Below the pieces are notes generated by a model. That model searched no databases, was not told the origin of the DNA, and was given only the letters and a program-made list of their open reading frames with translations. The translations under genes and the position numbers were made by a program. Positions 45,126 through 54,658 of a DNA stretch of 64,000 bases are shown here, in pieces (positions within the stretch are counted from its first letter, which is position 1; every line of letters begins with the position of its first letter). This DNA is from Planctomycetota bacterium (GTDB lineage: Bacteria; Planctomycetota; UBA1135; GCA-002686595), in assembly GCA_022446815.1 (NCBI GenBank), contig JAKVCD010000039.1, forward strand, positions 1 to 64,000. Reading direction: 5' to 3'.

Positions 45126-47099
45126 TCAGCGCCCGGCGATACCTATCCGATACACACCAGCGTCCGTTAGGGCGAACACCCAAGAACCTGCGGCGAGGAG
45201 TCCGTCACGGAGGCAGGTGACGCTGGGATCGAGGGGGACATGTCCGACCAGATAGAGCTCTCGGTCAAGGTCGAACACAAACAGGCCTTGGTCTGAGGCG
45301 CTGAGGAGGCGGGAGGAGCCGAGGGCGTGAGCACCTGCTAGGGCCTCTCCAGGGCTGAGCTGTACCGAGCGCTGGGGGCGGAGCGAGGCCTCTGCGGTGA
45401 GCTCGAGCTGGTGCCTCCCGCGTCGCGTCACGGCGACGAGGAGGCGGCCGTCGCGCGAACCGACCATCGAGCTCCACCCCTTGGCGCGGCTCGGGGGGCT
45501 CGAGAAGGGTGAGCTCTTGAGCTCGGGGTGGCGGGTGCCTAGGGCGAGCTCGTAGGCGCTTTCACCCCCAAGAGGGGTCCAAAGGGCACGATCTGAGCCT
45601 TTTGTCACGGGCGCTCGGCTGGGCGTCTCGCTCCCTTCTATGCGCTGGCCCAGGACGGCTCGCTGTGCGCGGCCATCAGCGAGGTCCAGGGCGACGCAGG
45701 CCCCTAGCCCGGTAGCGAAGACGAGGCTGGAGCCACACAGGAGGGGAGAAGGTGCGGCTCGAGAGGGGGTCTCAGCTGCTCTGAAGCGCAGCCCTGCGTC
45801 TCCGTAGTGCTCTGAGCCGCGCGCGAGGGTGGTCCGCCATACGAGGGAGCCGCTCGAGAGCTCCAGTGCGAGGGCGACGGCCTCTGCGCGAGCAGGGTCC
45901 ACCATGCTGAGGCGTCCGCTTGAGTCGGAGAGCTCCCAGCGACGCGCTTGGACGATGAGCAGGTCGTCAACCACGAGCGGGCCAGGCTGAAACTCCCAGA
46001 CTCCTGGCCCGAGCGCGTCCTCGAGCGCTGAGCGCCTGGCCCCATCTACACCCCGCCACCCGCCTGGCCCCAGAGACCAGCGAGGTGAGGGCTCACCCTC
46101 TAGGAGGGAGAAGGCGACGAGCACGTTAGAGCGCTCGCTCCGAGCTCTCCCCATAACACAGTAAGCGACGCCTTCGTTGGTCGTTGGCTGATGGCGCCAT
46201 TTGGAGCCGGGTCGCATCCAATTCCGCGCCAGCGGTTGACCGGCTCGATCTGCCACGTCTCTGAGGGAGAGGACGCGCGCGCTGCGCCGGGGCCTTAGGG
46301 TCCAAGCGAGCTCAGCGGACTGAATGAAGATCTCCTCCGCTCCCCATCGGGAGAGTCCTCGTAGGCCGGAGGCCGGGGAGCCGAGGTCGTCTGTCAGGAG
46401 AGCGAAATCGACAGCCTCCCAAGCGTCCGCGAGCTCCCACGCCTCCGGTATCGAGGGGACAGCGTCGACGGCTCGCGCTTGGATCGCTGCGGTGAGAGCG
46501 GGATCTCCGAGGAGAGCCGCACACTCCTCTGCGCGCGCAAGCCACGCCTCGGCGTGCCTTGTGCGACCCCGCGCTCGCTCGTTGTCGCTACACCAGAGGG
46601 CTGCGCGGGCGCTCACGATCGTCCCGGGGTAGCGCGCTGAGAGCACAGCGAGCGGGAGAGCGGCGCGCTCTACAGGGAGGTTGATGGCTGCAGTGAGGGC
46701 GGCTTCGGCGTCTGCGCTCACGTGTTGAACCCAAGCAGCGCGCAGCTCTTCGTCAGCTAAGCGTAAGAGCAGGGCGCTCGAGAGCCCCTCGGCGCGGCGC
46801 TCGCTCCACAGCGACGGGGCCTCCTCGGCGCGCTCCCAATGGACGCGGGTGTCCCATCGCACCCAGGCTCCCCCCTCTGCGTCCTCGAGGGCCTCCTCCC
46901 AAGCTGCGAAGACCTCACTTAGGTCAGCCTCTTCATCCTCGAGAGCCTCGTCCCCACTCGCGAGCAGCCGCTCGAGCTCAACGTCGAAGGGGAGGAGGGT
47001 GTCCGTTCCGAAGCTCCCCTCTGTGCGCCAAGGGTCCTCTAGCGCTCCGGAGAGGGCGGGCTGCGTCGCCGGGAGAGCGACGAGGACCAGAGGCCACAT
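45126..47099 (-). CDS. Secreted PQQ-like beta-propeller protein
   Basis: 657 residues with a short leader ([19 protein letters not shown]). The N-terminal half is helical ([26 protein letters not shown]), and the C-terminal half has propeller repeats: [31 protein letters not shown] and [16 protein letters not shown]. The helical-then-propeller layout mirrors the first half of the giant protein at 33860-38428, so it is a likely distant paralogue. It lies 4 bases after the ftsB-like gene and 82 bases before moxR. Confidence 0.7.
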   Translation of the reverse strand: MWPLVLVALPATQPALSGALEDPWRTEGSFGTDTLLPFDVELERLLASGDEALEDEEADLSEVFAAWEEALEDAEGGAWVRWDTRVHWERAEEAPSLWSERRAEGLSSALLLRLADEELRAAWVQHVSADAEAALTAAINLPVERAALPLAVLSARYPGTIVSARAALWCSDNERARGRTRHAEAWLARAEECAALLGDPALTAAIQARAVDAVPSIPEAWELADAWEAVDFALLTDDLGSPASGLRGLSRWGAEEIFIQSAELAWTLRPRRSARVLSLRDVADRAGQPLARNWMRPGSKWRHQPTTNEGVAYCVMGRARSERSNVLVAFSLLEGEPSPRWSLGPGGWRGVDGARRSALEDALGPGVWEFQPGPLVVDDLLIVQARRWELSDSSGRLSMVDPARAEAVALALELSSGSLVWRTTLARGSEHYGDAGLRFRAAETPSRAAPSPLLCGSSLVFATGLGACVALDLADGRAQRAVLGQRIEGSETPSRAPVTKGSDRALWTPLGGESAYELALGTRHPELKSSPFSSPPSRAKGWSSMVGSRDGRLLVAVTRRGRHQLELTAEASLRPQRSVQLSPGEALAGAHALGSSRLLSASDQGLFVFDLDRELYLVGHVPLDPSVTCLRDGLLAAGSWVFALTDAGVYRIGIAGR

Positions 47100-47103
47100 A
47101 GCG

Positions 47104-47442
47104 TCAGCGCTTGCGAGCAGGCGCAGGGCGACGATCTAGATCAGCGCTCGTCCGCAGGGAGCTCCTGAGTCTGCGCGCGCTGCGGTGCCGATAGATCTCA
47201 TCACCGAGGGACTGGTACTCAGAGTCCAGCTCACGGCGGCGCTCTTCTGTGACCAGGAGCTCCTCATCGAGCTTGCGCTCGTCCTCTGCCATGGCCTCTG
47301 CCTCTTCAAGCGCAGGGCGCATGCCCTGGGTCCCGAGCTGGCTGAGGAGGACCAGCGGGATCACGACAGGGATCCAGAACAGGATCACCTCTCCCGCTCG
47401 CGCGAGGGGGTGCTGTCTGTTGCTGTCGTCTCCCAAGATCAT
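47104..47442 (-). CDS. FtsB/DivIC-like septum formation protein
   Basis: A 112-residue bitopic protein with one membrane helix (residues ~18-37, ILFWIPVVIPLVLLSQLG), then a coiled coil (~45-80, EEAEAMAEDERKLDEELLVTEERRRELDSEY) and the DEIYRHRSAR segment that recalls DxxYxExxAR of FtsB/DivIC. FtsB links the FtsQLB divisome complex across the membrane. The eno-ftsB order, seen here with a 12-base gap, is common in proteobacteria and supports the call. The basic C-terminus is longer than usual. Confidence 0.65.
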   Translation of the reverse strand: MILGDDSNRQHPLARAGEVILFWIPVVIPLVLLSQLGTQGMRPALEEAEAMAEDERKLDEELLVTEERRRELDSEYQSLGDEIYRHRSARRLRSSLRTSADLDRRPAPARKR

Positions 47443-47454
47443 GAGGTCTCTCTC

Positions 47455-48868
<1,414 letters not shown>

Positions 48869-49729
48869 GTGAAGTCCATCACCACCCTCCCGAACCTGCT
48901 GACGCTCGCGAACGCTGCTTGCGGGTTGCTCGCCATCTCCAAGGCGATCGACGCCCTCACCCTCGCGGGCGACGACGGCGCGTTCTACGAGCTCATGAAG
49001 TTCTCCTGCTTCCTCGTCTTCCTCGCGATGGTCTTCGACGGGCTCGACGGGATGGTAGCTCGTCTGACCAAGACCACCAGCGACTTCGGCGCGCAGCTGG
49101 ACTCCTTCGCTGACGCGATCACCTTCGGCGTCGCGCCCGCGATCCTCGCCAAAGCGCTCATCCAGCACGAGGGCCCGCTCCTGGGCTACTCGCTCTCACC
49201 GCGACTCTCCTTCGCAGCCTGCGCTTGCTTCGCGCTGCTCGCGATCCTGCGCCTCGCTCGATTCAACCTTGAGTCGGGGGCAGAGAAGAAGAAGGGCAAG
49301 TTCTTCCGAGGGCTCCCTTCTCCGGCTGCTGCAGGCTCAGCCACCAGCCTCATCTGGATCTACCTCGTGATGGACAAGCCCAACCCCGCAGGTGATGAGG
49401 GGGTCGCAGGGCTGGTCGACGGCATCGCGCAGCTCGACTTCAACGCCGTCCTCACTTGGATGCCGCCGCTCTTACTTGTCTGGTTGCCTCTCCTGGGACT
49501 CTTGATGGTCAGCCGGATCCAATACCCGCACGGCTTCGCTTGGATCTCTTCTGAGCGGAACAACTTCTTCAACTTGGTCGCGGTCGTCTTCATCGCTGGG
49601 GCCCTCTATCTGGCGCCTGTGCCGCTGCTCTTCGCGGTCTTCAACCTGACCGTGATCTCAGGGGTCGCGCGGGCGGCGCTCGGCCGCAAGACAGAGCCAG
49701 AGCTTGAGGTGGAGGGCGGCGGCTCGTGA
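48869..49729 (+). CDS. pssA: CDP-diacylglycerol-serine O-phosphatidyltransferase
   Basis: A 286-residue integral membrane enzyme making phosphatidylserine, the precursor of phosphatidylethanolamine. The CDP-alcohol phosphotransferase signature DG-x2-AR-x8-G-x3-D-x3-D is complete (Asp60, Gly61, Ala64, Arg65, Gly74, Asp78, Asp82). Several hydrophobic helices follow. The start is a GTG at 48869, where family homology (KSITTLPNLLTLANAACG) begins. Its stop overlaps the folK GTG (GTGA). No psd gene is adjacent. Confidence 0.93.
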   Translation: MKSITTLPNLLTLANAACGLLAISKAIDALTLAGDDGAFYELMKFSCFLVFLAMVFDGLDGMVARLTKTTSDFGAQLDSFADAITFGVAPAILAKALIQHEGPLLGYSLSPRLSFAACACFALLAILRLARFNLESGAEKKKGKFFRGLPSPAAAGSATSLIWIYLVMDKPNPAGDEGVAGLVDGIAQLDFNAVLTWMPPLLLVWLPLLGLLMVSRIQYPHGFAWISSERNNFFNLVAVVFIAGALYLAPVPLLFAVFNLTVISGVARAALGRKTEPELEVEGGGS

Positions 49730-50214
49730 CCAGCGAGCGCCGCGCCCTCATCGCGCTCGGCTCCAACCTCGGCGAGCGTGAGCGCAATCTGCAGCGCGCT
49801 CTCGAGCTCTTAGGCTCGACTGAGGGGCTCAGGGTCACTCAGCGCTCCAGCTGGCATGAGACCGCGCCCGTAGGCGGACCGCCAGGACAGGGGGACTTCC
49901 TCAACGGCGCCTGTGAGGTCATGACGACCTGCACTCCCGAGGAGCTATTAGTCCGCTGCCTTGAGATTGAGGCTGCGCTCGGCCGCGTCCGCGCAGAGTT
50001 GAACGGGCCACGCAGCCTGGACTTGGACCTCTTGTGGTTTGAGGGAGAGGTGCGCGACACCCCATCCCTCACTCTCCCTCATCCGCGCTGGGAAGAGCGC
50101 GCCTTTGTCTTGGCGCCCCTCGCAGAGCTCGTTCCGCTGCAGCTGCTTCCTCGCTGCGGGGAGACCGTCGCTGCTCGCGCGGCGGCGCTCGAGACGCGGG
50201 AGGTGCACACGTGA
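49726..50214 (+). CDS. folK: 6-hydroxymethyl-7,8-dihydropterin pyrophosphokinase
   Basis: 162 residues. The N-terminal ALIALGSNLGERERNLQRAL and the later NGPRSLDLDLLWFEG are the HPPK signature, carrying the two Mg-binding Asp residues, with LPHPRWEERAFVLAPLAEL at the C-terminus. It transfers pyrophosphate from ATP to the pterin in folate synthesis. It starts at a GTG that overlaps the pssA stop, and ends overlapping the panC GTG; both overlaps are GTGA. Confidence 0.95.
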   Translation: MTSERRALIALGSNLGERERNLQRALELLGSTEGLRVTQRSSWHETAPVGGPPGQGDFLNGACEVMTTCTPEELLVRCLEIEAALGRVRAELNGPRSLDLDLLWFEGEVRDTPSLTLPHPRWEERAFVLAPLAELVPLQLLPRCGETVAARAAALETREVHT

Positions 50215-51131
50215 GCTTCCATCGCCTCGGCTCCGTCGCCGCCGCAGAGGCCTGGTGCGCTGCGCGGCGCGATGAGGGCAAGAGCGTCGGCTTTGTTCCG
50301 ACGATGGGTGCGCTTCACGATGGGCACCTCACCTTAGTCGAGCGCAGCGTGCGAGAGTGCGACGTCACTGTGGTGAGCGTCTTCGTGAACCCTCTGCAGT
50401 TCGATGACCCCGCGGACCTCGAGCGCTACCCGCGCGACGAAGACGCCGACGCGCGCGCGCTCGAAGAGGCAGGCTGCGACTTGATGTTTACTGGGACCCT
50501 CCCAGAGTTCTTCCCGGGGTCACTTGATGAGCAGGGCTCGATAGAGCCGGGCGCCCTCATCAGCCCGGGGCCGGCCGCTGAGGGCCTCGAAGGTGCGTCT
50601 CGCTCAGGGCACTTCACTGGGGTGGCGACGATCGTTCATCGCCTCTTTGAGGTCGTGAACCCCTCGCGCGCATACTTCGGTCGTAAGGACTATCAACAGT
50701 CGCTCATCGTCCGAGAGGTCGCTGCGAGTCGGGGCGGGCCTCAAATCACAGTCTGTCCGACGGTGAGGACCGAGGCGGGCTTGGCGCGCTCTTCTAGGAA
50801 TGAGCGCCTGAGCGAGGCTGAGCGCGAGGATGCGCTCGTGCTCTCTTCGGCCTTGGCCTCTGTCGACGCCCTCTGGAGAGCTGGTGAGCGTGACGCAGAG
50901 GTCTTGGCGCGCGCTCTCGCGTCAGCCCTAGAGTCTGCTCCTGGTGTGCGCCTGGACTACGCCGCTGTGCGCGACGCAGAGCGCTGGACGGGAGCGGACC
51001 CCTCCGGGCCGATGGAGTCTTGCGTCGCGCTCGTCGCGGCGCAGGTCGGGCCGGTGCGCTTGATCGACAACCTCGTCCTCGGGGAAGGCGACGTCTGTGA
51101 GATCGCGACAAGGGCGGGGAGCCGCACGTGA
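50211..51131 (+). CDS. panC: Pantothenate synthetase
   Basis: A 306-residue enzyme that condenses pantoate with beta-alanine via a pantoyl-adenylate. The nucleotide-binding PTMGALHDGH (30-39) is perfect, SGHFTGVATIVHRLFEVVNP is standard, and the KMSKS-like ARSSRNERL loop is present. Small departures from consensus are GRKDYQQ (usually GEKDFQQ) and RTEAGLA (usually REPDGLA). Folate and pantothenate genes are often neighbours. The GTG start overlaps the folK stop, and the end overlaps the ispE GTG. Confidence 0.96.
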   Translation: MSFHRLGSVAAAEAWCAARRDEGKSVGFVPTMGALHDGHLTLVERSVRECDVTVVSVFVNPLQFDDPADLERYPRDEDADARALEEAGCDLMFTGTLPEFFPGSLDEQGSIEPGALISPGPAAEGLEGASRSGHFTGVATIVHRLFEVVNPSRAYFGRKDYQQSLIVREVAASRGGPQITVCPTVRTEAGLARSSRNERLSEAEREDALVLSSALASVDALWRAGERDAEVLARALASALESAPGVRLDYAAVRDAERWTGADPSGPMESCVALVAAQVGPVRLIDNLVLGEGDVCEIATRAGSRT

Positions 51132-52015
51132 GCTTTGAGGTCCTCGCCGCCGCGAAGGTGAACCTGCGGCTGGAGATCTTGGGCCGTGGCGCTGACGGCT
51201 TTCATGAGCTCGAGACGCCCATGCTGGCGCTCGCGCTCGGGGACATCGTGACGGCGGAGGCCTCTGAAGAGCCGGGCGTCTCCTTGTCAGTTGATGGAGA
51301 GCACGCCGTCGGAGTCCCCGAGGATCAGAACAACCTCGCGCACCGCGCCGCAGCGGCGCTCCTCGAGGGCCGAAGCGAGGGGGTCTCGCTGAAGCTCTCG
51401 AAGCGCGTCCCCGCTGGCGCAGGCCTCGGAGGGGGGAGCGCGGATGCCGCAGCAGCGCTGGTCGCGACTCGCGCGGCTTTAGGGATGGAGGAGGACGAGG
51501 CTCAAGACGTCGAGATCCTCTCTGCGCTAGGCTCAGACACTGTCTTCTTTCGTAAGGCCGCCTCTGGGCACGCTCTCTGTGCTGGCCGCGGAGAGCGTGT
51601 CTCCCCGCTGGCGCCGGTGGGGGACTGGTCCCTCATGCTCATCACGCCGCAGGCGCACGCTAGCACCAAGGCTGTCTACGGAGCCTTCACGCTCGAGCAG
51701 GCTGCGGCGCTGCCTCCGGCGGTGAGCTTTGAGGGGATGGGGGCGCTAGAGGCTCGAGAGCACCTAGGCAACCACCTCGAGGCCCCCGCGCTCGGGCTCT
51801 TCCCAGAGCTCGCGGCTTGGCGCGAGGCCTTAGACGATGCCGGGATCGAGCACGCCCGGCTTACGGGCTCAGGGGCGAGCTTCTTCGCTCTCTTTGATAG
51901 CCCCGCGGAGGCTCAGGCGGCCCTGGATGAGGCCCTAGATTGCGCTCGTGCCCTCCCTGCGCCCCGGCTGGCTTGCGTCACAACCCCCGCTGGGGGCGTC
52001 TCAATACCCCTCTAG
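51128..52015 (+). CDS. ispE: 4-diphosphocytidyl-2-C-methyl-D-erythritol kinase
   Basis: A 295-residue GHMP kinase of the MEP isoprenoid pathway. The N-terminal AAAKVNLRLEILGRGADGFHEL contains the substrate Lys, the ATP loop PAGAGLGGGSADAAAAL is intact, and ALGSDTVFF stands for the usual LGSDVPFF with the catalytic Asp retained. The C-terminal LTGSGASFFALF motif is present. The GTG start overlaps the panC stop. It is the last gene of the coupled pssA-folK-panC-ispE run. Confidence 0.95.
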   Translation: MSFEVLAAAKVNLRLEILGRGADGFHELETPMLALALGDIVTAEASEEPGVSLSVDGEHAVGVPEDQNNLAHRAAAALLEGRSEGVSLKLSKRVPAGAGLGGGSADAAAALVATRAALGMEEDEAQDVEILSALGSDTVFFRKAASGHALCAGRGERVSPLAPVGDWSLMLITPQAHASTKAVYGAFTLEQAAALPPAVSFEGMGALEAREHLGNHLEAPALGLFPELAAWREALDDAGIEHARLTGSGASFFALFDSPAEAQAALDEALDCARALPAPRLACVTTPAGGVSIPL

Positions 52016-52022
52016 GGGGGCC

Positions 52023-52056
52023 AAGCTCGGGAATTCGCCCACAGATTCGAGCTTTT
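52023..52056 (+). terminator. Hairpin with short T-run after ispE
   Basis: AAGCTCG (52023-52029) pairs with CGAGCTT (52048-52054). With a two-base bulge the stem extends by a further AAT/ATT. TTCTTC follows. It lies just after the ispE stop and before spoVG, so it could end the biosynthetic operon or act as a leader element of spoVG. Confidence 0.45.
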
Positions 52057-52113
52057 CTTCCCCTCCCTAGGCAGCGGAGGCGGATGTGCCGGTACTCACC
52101 AGGAGGTGCAACC

Positions 52114-52563
52114 GTGCTGAACATCACCGAAGTCCGGGTCAAGTTGATCCCGGCGCAGAGGGACAAGCTGCTGGCTTTTGCCAGCGTCACGATCGACAAC
52201 TCGCTCGTCATCCGTGACATCAAGATCATTGAGGGGGGCGAGCGGAAGTTCGTCGCCATGCCAAGCCGCAAGATCTGCGATCGCTGCATGGAGTGTGGGG
52301 GTAAGAACTACGTCCGCGCTCGCTACTGCTCGGATTGCGGCGCCAAGCTCGATCCAGAGCGGGCCGAGGCCGACGAGCGTGGCAGGCCCCGGCTCTACGC
52401 GGATGTGGCGCACCCCATCCACCAAGAGGCCCGTGATCACATCTCGGGAGCGATCCTTGAGGCCTATGCCAAGGAGGCCGCGCGCGCAGCTGAGATGGGA
52501 GAGGCCTACCAGGGCGCAGTGGATGATCACGAGGCTTGGGACGGCTTCGGCGCCTTCGCCTAG
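52114..52563 (+). CDS. spoVG: SpoVG family RNA/DNA-binding protein with zinc-ribbon insert
   Basis: 149 residues. The first 52 residues are classic SpoVG (LNITEVRVKLIPAQRDKLLAF, VIRDIKIIEGGERKFVAMPS). A zinc-ribbon-like insert with Cys55, Cys58, Cys61, Cys72 and Cys75 (CDRCMECGG...YCSDCG) follows, then the SpoVG C-terminus (YADVAHPIHQEARDHISGAI) and a 30-residue extra tail. Firmicute SpoVG is only about 97 residues and lacks the ribbon. SpoVG proteins are site-specific nucleic-acid binders that regulate broad programmes. The GTG at 52114 is set by a perfect AGGAGG seven bases upstream; in-frame codons further upstream are ignored. Confidence 0.88.
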   Translation: MLNITEVRVKLIPAQRDKLLAFASVTIDNSLVIRDIKIIEGGERKFVAMPSRKICDRCMECGGKNYVRARYCSDCGAKLDPERAEADERGRPRLYADVAHPIHQEARDHISGAILEAYAKEAARAAEMGEAYQGAVDDHEAWDGFGAFA

Positions 52564-52600
52564 CGTTCTTCTCGAGGCGACTGGTCTGTAGACTCAACGC

Positions 52601-54127
52601 ATGGCCATCGTCGTCTCTCATAAAAGTGCTGACTTCGAGGCGCTCTCGAAGGCGGCGCTCAGACAAGCAGCTCTCGCCGACCTCATCGAGCTCAGGCTCG
52701 ACGATGTCCCGGATGTCTCGGAGGAGCGCCTCAAGGAATTTGTCGAGGAGTGCCCGAAGCCTGTCATCGCCGCAGTTCATGGGCCCGAGGCCTTCGGCAC
52801 CTTCACGGGGACGATCGATGAGCGGCTCGAGCTATTGCGGATGGCGGCGCGCGCGGGCTGCCGCTTCGTCGACATCGACTGGCGGCTCTCGCTTGAGCTA
52901 GGTGAAGTGGATGGCAAGTGCCACCGCATCGTCTCACGGCACGAGACCGAAGGGACGCCTGAGGACTTGGCCGCTCTTCACGAAGAGGTCGAAGAGGTCT
53001 TGTACGAGGGCGACGTGGTCAAGATCGTGACCCACGCGAACAGCTCTGAAGATGGTCTCCGGCTCTTGCGCTACCTGCGGGAGAAGGGGAAGGGCCTCGT
53101 CGCCTTCTGCTCCGGTGAGCGCGGAAGCTTCACGAGGGTCCTCGCGCCGATCCTAGGCTCACCCTTCACCTACGCAGCACCCGCGGAGATCCCCGGCTTC
53201 GAGACGGGTGCTCCGACCGCGCCAGGGCAGCTGCGAGTCAATGACCTGCACGCGCTCGTGCCGCCCGGCGGGCTCTCGCACGAGACGGCGGTGTTCGGCG
53301 TCGTGGGCTCGCCGGTCTCGCACTCTTGGTCTCCGAGGGTCCACGGCATGGCGCTCAAAGCTGCGAAGCTCGACGCCATCTATCTGGCCTTTGAGCCGGA
53401 AGACTTCGGCGCCTTCCTCGCGCTCGCGGATGACGAGTGCTTCCGTGGCTTCTCGGTCACCGCTCCCTTCAAGGCTGACGCCTTCCGCGCCGCTCGCTCG
53501 ATGGACTCGGCCACGGAGCAGGCGGAGGCAGCGAACACCCTCGTGCGTGAGGCGGACGGCTGGCGCGCCTTCAACACGGACGCTCCGGCGATACGAGAGA
53601 CCCTCGAGCGCGCGATGCGCAGCCACTCAGAGGTCCCGGGCAGGCCCGTGGCGCTAGGCGCAGCTACAGGGCTCGTGCTTGGCACAGGTGGCGCAGCGGC
53701 CGCAGCCTGCTGCGCGCTCAGGGAGGTCGGGGCCAAGCTCATCGTCGCTGGTCGCAGTGAGGAGCGCGCGAGCGCTCTCGCCGAGCGCTTCGGCGGTGAG
53801 GGCGTCGCCTGGGATGCTGTTCAAGGCTTGGAGTACGACCTGCTCATTCACTGTACGCCGGCGGGATCTCTTGCAGACCCAGAGACCTGCGCCCTGCCAG
53901 AGGAGTGGCTCCGAGAGGGGACGTTGGTCTTGGACGGCGTCTACCGACCTGTGAAGACGCCGCTCTTAGCGACGGCGATTGGGAAGAGCTGCACGGCTGT
54001 TCCTGGTGGCGAATGGTTCGTGCGTCAAGCCGCGCAGCAGTACAAGCTCTTCACCTCACAGGAGCCAGACAATGAGCTCTTGCGCGCGGCGTTTAAGCAC
54101 GCGCTCGATGAGGAGCGCGAGGGTTGA
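52601..54127 (+). CDS. aroDE: Bifunctional 3-dehydroquinate dehydratase / shikimate dehydrogenase
   Basis: A 508-residue fusion of two consecutive shikimate-pathway enzymes. The N-terminal type I dehydratase (residues 1-215) has catalytic His114 (VSRHE) and Schiff-base Lys141 (VVKIVTHANSSEDG). The C-terminal dehydrogenase (230-508) has shikimate-binding SPVSHSWSP, catalytic Lys291 (VTAPFK), Asp327 (NTDAP) and the NADP-binding GTGGAAAAA. The same AroD-AroE fusion occurs in plants, chlamydiae and planctomycetes. Its stop overlaps the TTG start of aroK, so three steps of the pathway are encoded in a row. Confidence 0.95.
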   Translation: MAIVVSHKSADFEALSKAALRQAALADLIELRLDDVPDVSEERLKEFVEECPKPVIAAVHGPEAFGTFTGTIDERLELLRMAARAGCRFVDIDWRLSLELGEVDGKCHRIVSRHETEGTPEDLAALHEEVEEVLYEGDVVKIVTHANSSEDGLRLLRYLREKGKGLVAFCSGERGSFTRVLAPILGSPFTYAAPAEIPGFETGAPTAPGQLRVNDLHALVPPGGLSHETAVFGVVGSPVSHSWSPRVHGMALKAAKLDAIYLAFEPEDFGAFLALADDECFRGFSVTAPFKADAFRAARSMDSATEQAEAANTLVREADGWRAFNTDAPAIRETLERAMRSHSEVPGRPVALGAATGLVLGTGGAAAAACCALREVGAKLIVAGRSEERASALAERFGGEGVAWDAVQGLEYDLLIHCTPAGSLADPETCALPEEWLREGTLVLDGVYRPVKTPLLATAIGKSCTAVPGGEWFVRQAAQQYKLFTSQEPDNELLRAAFKHALDEEREG

Positions 54128-54657
54128 AGCCGATCGCGCTCGTTGGCTTACGCTGCGCTGGTAAGTCTTCGGTGGGGCGCGCGCTAGCTGCAGCGCTAGA
54201 GCTGCCCTTCGTAGACTTAGATGAAGAGCTCGCCGCACGCAGCGCGAGCGCGGAGAGCGCAGGGGCTCTCTTAGAAGAGTTGGGCGAGCCGGCCTTTCGG
54301 GAGCTAGAGGCTGCGACGCTCGCAGAGTGTCTCGCCCGCGGCCCCCAGGTCTTGGCCACCGGCGGGGGAGCGGTAGAAAGTCCGGAGAGCTGCGAGCTCT
54401 TGCGGAGTGACGCGTACGTGATCTGGCTGGATGCTTCGGAGGAGGAGCTCTTAGCACGTAGAGCCGCTGACGACACTCCGCGCCCGCTCCTTGGTGGGCT
54501 GGACCCTAGAGAAGAGCTCACGATCTTGAGCGAGAGGCGTAGACCCATCTATGAGTCGCTCAGCAGAGGCCCCGTGGACACGACCGCTCGCAGTCTCGAA
54601 GAGCTCGTCGAAGAGCTCGTAGAGAGGTTGAGAAACGAGGGAGGCTCAGCAGATTAG
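54124..54657 (+). CDS. aroK: Shikimate kinase
   Basis: A 177-residue P-loop kinase phosphorylating shikimate. Walker A is GLRCAGKSS (8-16). The substrate-binding Asp lies in VDLDEEL, the Arg in FRELE, and the loop TGGGAV follows. The lid arginine segment reads RPLLGG. The TTG start at 54124 overlaps the aroDE stop (TTGA), matching the tight coupling. Confidence 0.94.
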   Translation: MKPIALVGLRCAGKSSVGRALAAALELPFVDLDEELAARSASAESAGALLEELGEPAFRELEAATLAECLARGPQVLATGGGAVESPESCELLRSDAYVIWLDASEEELLARRAADDTPRPLLGGLDPREELTILSERRRPIYESLSRGPVDTTARSLEELVEELVERLRNEGGSAD

Positions 54658-54658
54658 G

